Source of the DNA: Epiperipatus broadwayi
Lineage: Eukaryota > Onychophora > Udeonychophora > Euonychophora > Peripatidae
DNA: 64,000 nt
NCBI GenBank assembly: GCA_028023455.1
Contig: JAQFVV010000017.1
Location: 186,001 to 250,000, forward strand
Direction of reading: 5' to 3'
The translations under genes and the position numbers were made by a program. Under the pieces are notes generated by a model that was not told where the DNA came from, made no database searches, and saw only the letters and a list, made by a program, of their open reading frames with translations. Position 1 is the first letter of the stretch. Each line of letters starts with the position of its first letter. Below are positions 59,625-64,000 of this stretch, piece by piece.

Positions 59625-59970
59625 CCAACTATCCATACAGTAGTGCCATCAAATGAAGCCTTTGTTATTAATGGATGCAGGAAGGTTTGTACATGAAATT
59701 CCTATCTAGTGTCTACTCATCTAATATTCCAAACTAATTTCTAGCTTGTGGCTTTAATCAGTAAGGAGCCTTGAATTTGAGAGCACTGCACCTAGATCTT
59801 ACAATCTTCACCTTTTATCTATTTGTTTAACTACAAGGCTAGGAGCCCAAGATAAAAACACAATAATGTTTTCAACTGAAGTTCATTTACTTGTATAGTC
59901 ATATATATCTAAATTCAGATCAGCATCTATACATTTTGGTGTCTTTTGTCTTTCAAAAACCACAATCACC
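59625..59970 (-). mobile_element. Family A copy, long form
   Basis: Contains 'cagtagtgcca', 'aatggatgcaggaaggtttg', 'tctactcatctaatattcca', 'gagagcactgcacctagatc' and 'acattttggtgtctttt' in the reverse order of the 14080 copy. Confidence 0.7.
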
Positions 59971-59984
59971 ATTATCCTGTGGGC

Positions 59985-60250
59985 AGGATATGTATAAAAC
60001 CATCAACACATTACCTAATCACCATTTCTTTATTAATAACAGTAGCAAACTCTCCATACTGTAGTGCCACCTAGTGCAAGCCTTTGTAATTAATGGATGC
60101 AGTAAGGTTTGTGCATAAAATCTCTATCTGTATCCATTGATTACAAAGGCTTACACTTGGTGACACTACTGTATGGAAAGTTTGCTACTGTTATTAACAA
60201 CCTGTGTAAGCATATAAATTGGTGATCATGTGATGTTTTGATGGTTTATA
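59985..60250. mobile_element. Family A palindrome
   Basis: Arms 'aaccatcaacacattaccta', 'taataacagtagcaaactct' and 'agcctttgtaattaatggat' face 'atccattgattacaaaggct', 'agtttgctactgttatta' and 'gtgatgttttgatggttt'. The centre is near 60129. Confidence 0.8.
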
Positions 60251-60653
60251 AACATAACAACTCATAATAAATGAATTCTCATATAATTTATTGGCATCTC
60301 TAATATCAGAAAATAAAATAATAAATGAACAAAGAAAAGACTGTTTAAATAAAAGAAATATTGCATTTTTGATTGGCAACTTTTATACTGCAAAATAACA
60401 GGAAATATCAGTCACTGCTTATTTATTAATTACAGTCAGTCCTCACATCCGAAGAACATTCCATTATTTATCATCTGCAAATAGTGTTTTGTATTCAGAG
60501 TTTAGAAAATATGATTGCAATCTCATTACACACAGCTATTTTCAAAACACTGAGATTTCCAAATCTCCAAAACATATGATATATTTGCTTGCAAGAAGTA
60601 AAATAATTTATATATTTATATACATACAATTAAAATCATAGTATTTAAAAAAT
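60251..60653. other. Non-coding DNA
   Basis: No gene or repeat recognised. Confidence 0.5.
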
Positions 60654-60928
60654 TATATAATACTAAATTATCCATGCACTCTACTACTGTTACACAATGC
60701 TTTATTTGCCACCCTCTTTTACAGTTCATAGTTTCGACTGCCCCAGCAATCTTCTTCAGAACTTTTTATATCTCGTAATTTGAACTGCAATTTAGCAGTT
60801 GAAATTAGGAGATATAAAAAGTTCTGAAGAAGATTGCTGGGGCAATCAAAACTGGAAACTGTTAAAGAGGGTGGTAAATAAAGCATTGTGTAACAGTAGT
60901 AAAGTGCATGGATAATTTAGTATTATAT
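60654..60928. mobile_element. Palindrome family C (275 bp)
   Basis: Left arm 'tataatactaaattatccat', 'actgttacacaatgctttat', 'ccccagcaatcttcttcaga' faces its inverse on the right, with a centre near 60791 ('aactgcaatttagcagtt'). Arms are about 130 bp with few mismatches. One arm alone occurs at 26461-26600. Confidence 0.88.
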
Positions 60929-61549
60929 GGTATACATTTGGCAATGCAATAAGAAAGAGTAGTTATTTAAAGAACCTTGGTAAATGATTTGTATCAATTT
61001 CTCAAAAGATGATTGTTTCTATGATTGATTTAATCATGAAGAAATGTTGTTGATTACTAAATAGGTAATCAATAGAATTCACCATTAAATAATTAAATGC
61101 CTGTATTTAATATGGAACCAGATTATATATAGTAATCACAGATTTGTCAATGTTGTTGAAAGAAAAATCCATAATACTCTTGAAATCAAACCTATTGTTA
61201 AAAAAATAAAAAGATCCATATTGTCTGACCAATCAATTGCTCAAAAGTAATTGATTTTATCTCTATTAATGCAATATATATTCTTCAATTTTTTCCCAAT
61301 TTCCAAACATTAGAACTCTTTAATAAATAAGTTGTTTCTATTAATTGATTAATCCTTGATGCAATATGCTTCTAACTATTGTCCTTTTTCATGTTACCTG
61401 GAAGAGTGATTTACAATATTTTATAACAACAAATATACTATTCTTTATAAAGGTTTTCATTAAAATATGACACGAGTCCATCACATGAGTCCATCTTACA
61501 CATTTCTGTTTCAGCTATATACTCATTTTTAATTATACCACAGATTTGC
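60929..61549. other. Non-coding DNA
   Basis: No gene or repeat recognised. Confidence 0.5.
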
Positions 61550-61865
61550 CATCTAGTGTAAGCTTAAGTAACTAATAGATGCCAGATGATAGTGCTTACT
61601 ATCCAGTGTTGTTCTATCCAATATTTTTAAAATAATTTCTAGTATATAGTTTCATTAGTGATGTTTCTAGAGGAAAAGTGTTTTGGATCCCAAAGATCTC
61701 TGATATACTTTTTCCAAGATCCAAAGCTTCTCACTGAAGAAAACTATATGCTAGAATCTAATCCAGGAAGTTCGGTGGAACATTATCAGATAGGGATTTA
61801 TTAAATACTATTATCTGGCATCTATTAGTTATTAATCTGTTGTCGTACTTGTAGTATTAAAAAGA
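61550..61865. mobile_element. Old family A palindrome
   Basis: Highly diverged: 'tgccatctagtgtaagctta', 'ctaatagatgccagatgata' on the left, 'atagggatttattaaatact', 'atctggcatctattagttat' on the right. Order and palindromic layout match the 50345-50672 copy. Confidence 0.6.
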
Positions 61866-62615
61866 TTTCCATTTTGATTCATTTTCTTAAAATCACAATT
61901 ACAAATTCTTAATCAGAAATGTGGAAACATCATATATTCCCGTAGACAAAACTCTACAAACTTTTACCCCATATTCTAAATGATTTATTTTATATAGTGC
62001 AATGTTTATAAACTATAATATTAATAATCAGCATTAAGATATTGCACATGCGCTTTGTAGATTTTTAACAATAAATTAATACTCCCACTTCAAACACAAG
62101 ATAAGTCTTTGGAAAAGATAGAATGAATCATCTATCTTTTCGAACCCAAACGCTTATGTATGGGCAAATCTATTTAAAGTCAATTATTTATAACAAATTT
62201 CTTTACATTTAAAGAGCATGGATTTACTTTTATAGATGGGTTGATCTAGTTCTCAAATTGATCAATAAGAAATGGAAATCTTATAATTGATTTAAGATAA
62301 TGATGTATCTAACAACCAAAAGAGCCACTAACAATATCATCTTAGTTCTTTGCAATGATTTCTTTGTAAGACTAAATCCAATCTTTATATGGCCAATTAA
62401 ATTTTTAAACAATCACAATGTCATGTTAGGTGTACCAGTAGTAAGACAATGAGTCTGCCACAACATTAAATCTTTGGTTATAGAATGACAAGAATGCTAT
62501 ACCACTACTAAAACATCTTTCACTTCCAAATGTAGTAATTATTTTGTTAATAAAAACTTTAATATAAAATCACAAATATAAAAATTACAATATTAAATCC
62601 TTCCCCCCCCCCATC
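61866..62615. other. AT-rich non-coding DNA
   Basis: No gene or repeat recognised; a C10 run lies at about 62603-62612. Confidence 0.5.
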
Positions 62616-62715
62616 TGTCATAGCATCGGCCAGGAGGCAAACCTGCAACAACTATCTGTAACCAACTGCTTGCTTGCAAGGCTGCTGCACTGACCTCTCA
62701 GCTAACAATGCTTGA
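62616..62715 (-). repeat. tRNA-like SINE family E copy
   Basis: 'tgtcatagcatcggccagga' to 'gctaacaatgc' matches 37028-37122 in the same orientation, with a decayed B box ('caggtttgcctcctg' on the minus strand). Confidence 0.6.
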
Positions 62716-63930
62716 CAATAAACCCTTTAAAAGAATATTAAAATATATTCTCTCAAAGTGAATTTATGAGTACTAAGAAAAATGAGAATATAACATTCCC
62801 TATTTTAAACATCCTCATATTAGCTGGACTCTTAAAAATGCTTCTCTAATGAGAATTAGTATAAAATTTATGACATAATAAAAGACTGCAAATCAATTTT
62901 GTCTTCATCCATTTATATCCCTACATCACTTATGTTGTGAGTTCTAATTTATATTATTAATCTAATTAAAAATGTATATCTTCTTTCAATGTTTGAAACT
63001 ATAGGCACAGACCTTCTCTTGTTAAACCATCCATATCTATCACATTAGTATCATGACATTTGGCTGCAAAATATCTAGTCTTTAATCAACTAAAACACAC
63101 TAATGTCCTTCACTTATTAATGATAAATATTAGAATCGTGTTATTTTTTACATAGTGGGTCACTTCTTTTAGAGTAATATTAGTTTTAATCTAGTGTAAA
63201 ATTATTATAAATTGGGGAGAATATCAAGAGAGTTATTTCTAATAAATATCATCTTCAGACATCATAGAATAACTTTTCTTACAGCGCAATTTCAAAGTGT
63301 TTATCAATTGCTCTTTCAGAAATATCATTATAATAATGTTTTGTTTGCATTATTTTATTTTATTTAAATATTTTTGAATATTAAATAAATAAATTTAAAT
63401 GATTTTTAATATTAAAACACTTATCAAGTATACGTATAAGCTTCGAACAACGCTAAAGAAGTAGTGAAATTATTCTGATTATGATATGTTATATATCGAA
63501 AACATGCTAAGCTGGAATAAAAGCTAAGTTTAAAGTATATAAATTACCTTTTCTGAATAAATGTCCAGAACATTTATGTGGATATTACCATTTTCATATA
63601 TTTTAGTACTTACAAAAGTGAATGGTTTTTGTTTTCATATATTTAAGTATTTGCAAAGATCAATGCTTTTTGTGAGGGAAGATTTTTACTTTCTACTAAC
63701 ACAAATATAAAATTAATATAAATTTTTAGTATTATGAAACAATGAATGCTAACATCTGTTAACAGACTAAGAATTGATGAATTGAAGTTAGTAATTCTTT
63801 ATTTAACTTTACATTATCTATCAAACTATTTTTTTTTTTAATTTTTCTAATTATCATAAGATCATTTATTTTCTTACTCGACACTCATTAGTATGTCTTA
63901 ATTTATTTGAGCCGTATGTTTATTCATTTT
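62716..63930. other. AT-rich non-coding DNA
   Basis: No gene or repeat recognised. Confidence 0.5.
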
Positions 63931-64000
63931 AACACCATTAATGTTAGATCGATTCTTTAAAAACACCATTAACATTAGAAAGATTATTTAAAACACCATT
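63931..64000 (+). repeat. 31-bp tandem repeat running off the window
   Basis: Units 'aacaccattaatgttagatc' (63931-63961) and 'aacaccattaacattagaaa' (63962-63992), then the start of a third. The array may continue beyond the edge. Confidence 0.75.

Noticed and set aside
48655-64000. CRISPR array or bacterial defence locus
   Set aside because: No regularly spaced short repeats with unique spacers were found, and the content is eukaryotic throughout.

Overview
The window looks like nuclear DNA from an animal. It is very AT-rich, has no operons or dense ORFs, and is filled with eukaryotic transposable elements: an RTE-like LINE family, a Ty3/Gypsy LTR retrotransposon, a Penelope-like GIY-YIG remnant, a pogo/Tigger-like DNA transposon, tRNA-derived SINE-like repeats and many palindromic elements. 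This mix fits a lophotrochozoan such as a mollusc (possibly a cephalopod), but nothing in the sequence fixes the species. No bacterial or phage system, CRISPR array or rRNA gene is visible.

Layout. 1-700 is an old LINE fragment. 1246-2413 has an abnormal base composition and may be poorly assembled sequence. 2451-5722 is a nearly full but frameshifted RTE-like LINE. 5750-6520 holds two palindromic repeats, followed by the Penelope-like remnant at about 6556-6930. 7529-9244 is a non-autonomous DNA transposon with CACCTGG ends. 9.2-13.4 kb is featureless. 13.4-15.7 kb holds small repeats and a long ATT microsatellite. 15976-23311 is a young, almost complete Ty3/Gypsy element with 1.6-kb LTRs and one homopolymer frameshift in pol. 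23.4-39.6 kb is non-coding DNA with several long inverted repeats. 40.2-45.06 kb is a second, decayed LINE copy split by two later insertions. 54.8-55.65 kb holds two short LINE 3' ends. The rest up to 64 kb is non-coding with more palindromic repeats.

The only good candidate for a host gene is at 48229-48633. It encodes an N-terminal signal peptide and five N-glycosylation sequons, and it ends at a consensus splice donor, so it reads as the first coding exon of a secreted or membrane glycoprotein. About 15 kb downstream of it lies in the window without a clearly recognisable next exon, so its intron is probably long.

The most notable pattern is the number of unrelated repeats that occur as head-to-head palindromes. 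In two families a single-arm version also lies in the window (26461-26600 versus 60654-60928; about 35055-35340 versus 28574-29504). Some arms carry tRNA-like Pol III boxes. If transcribed, these would form long dsRNA hairpins.
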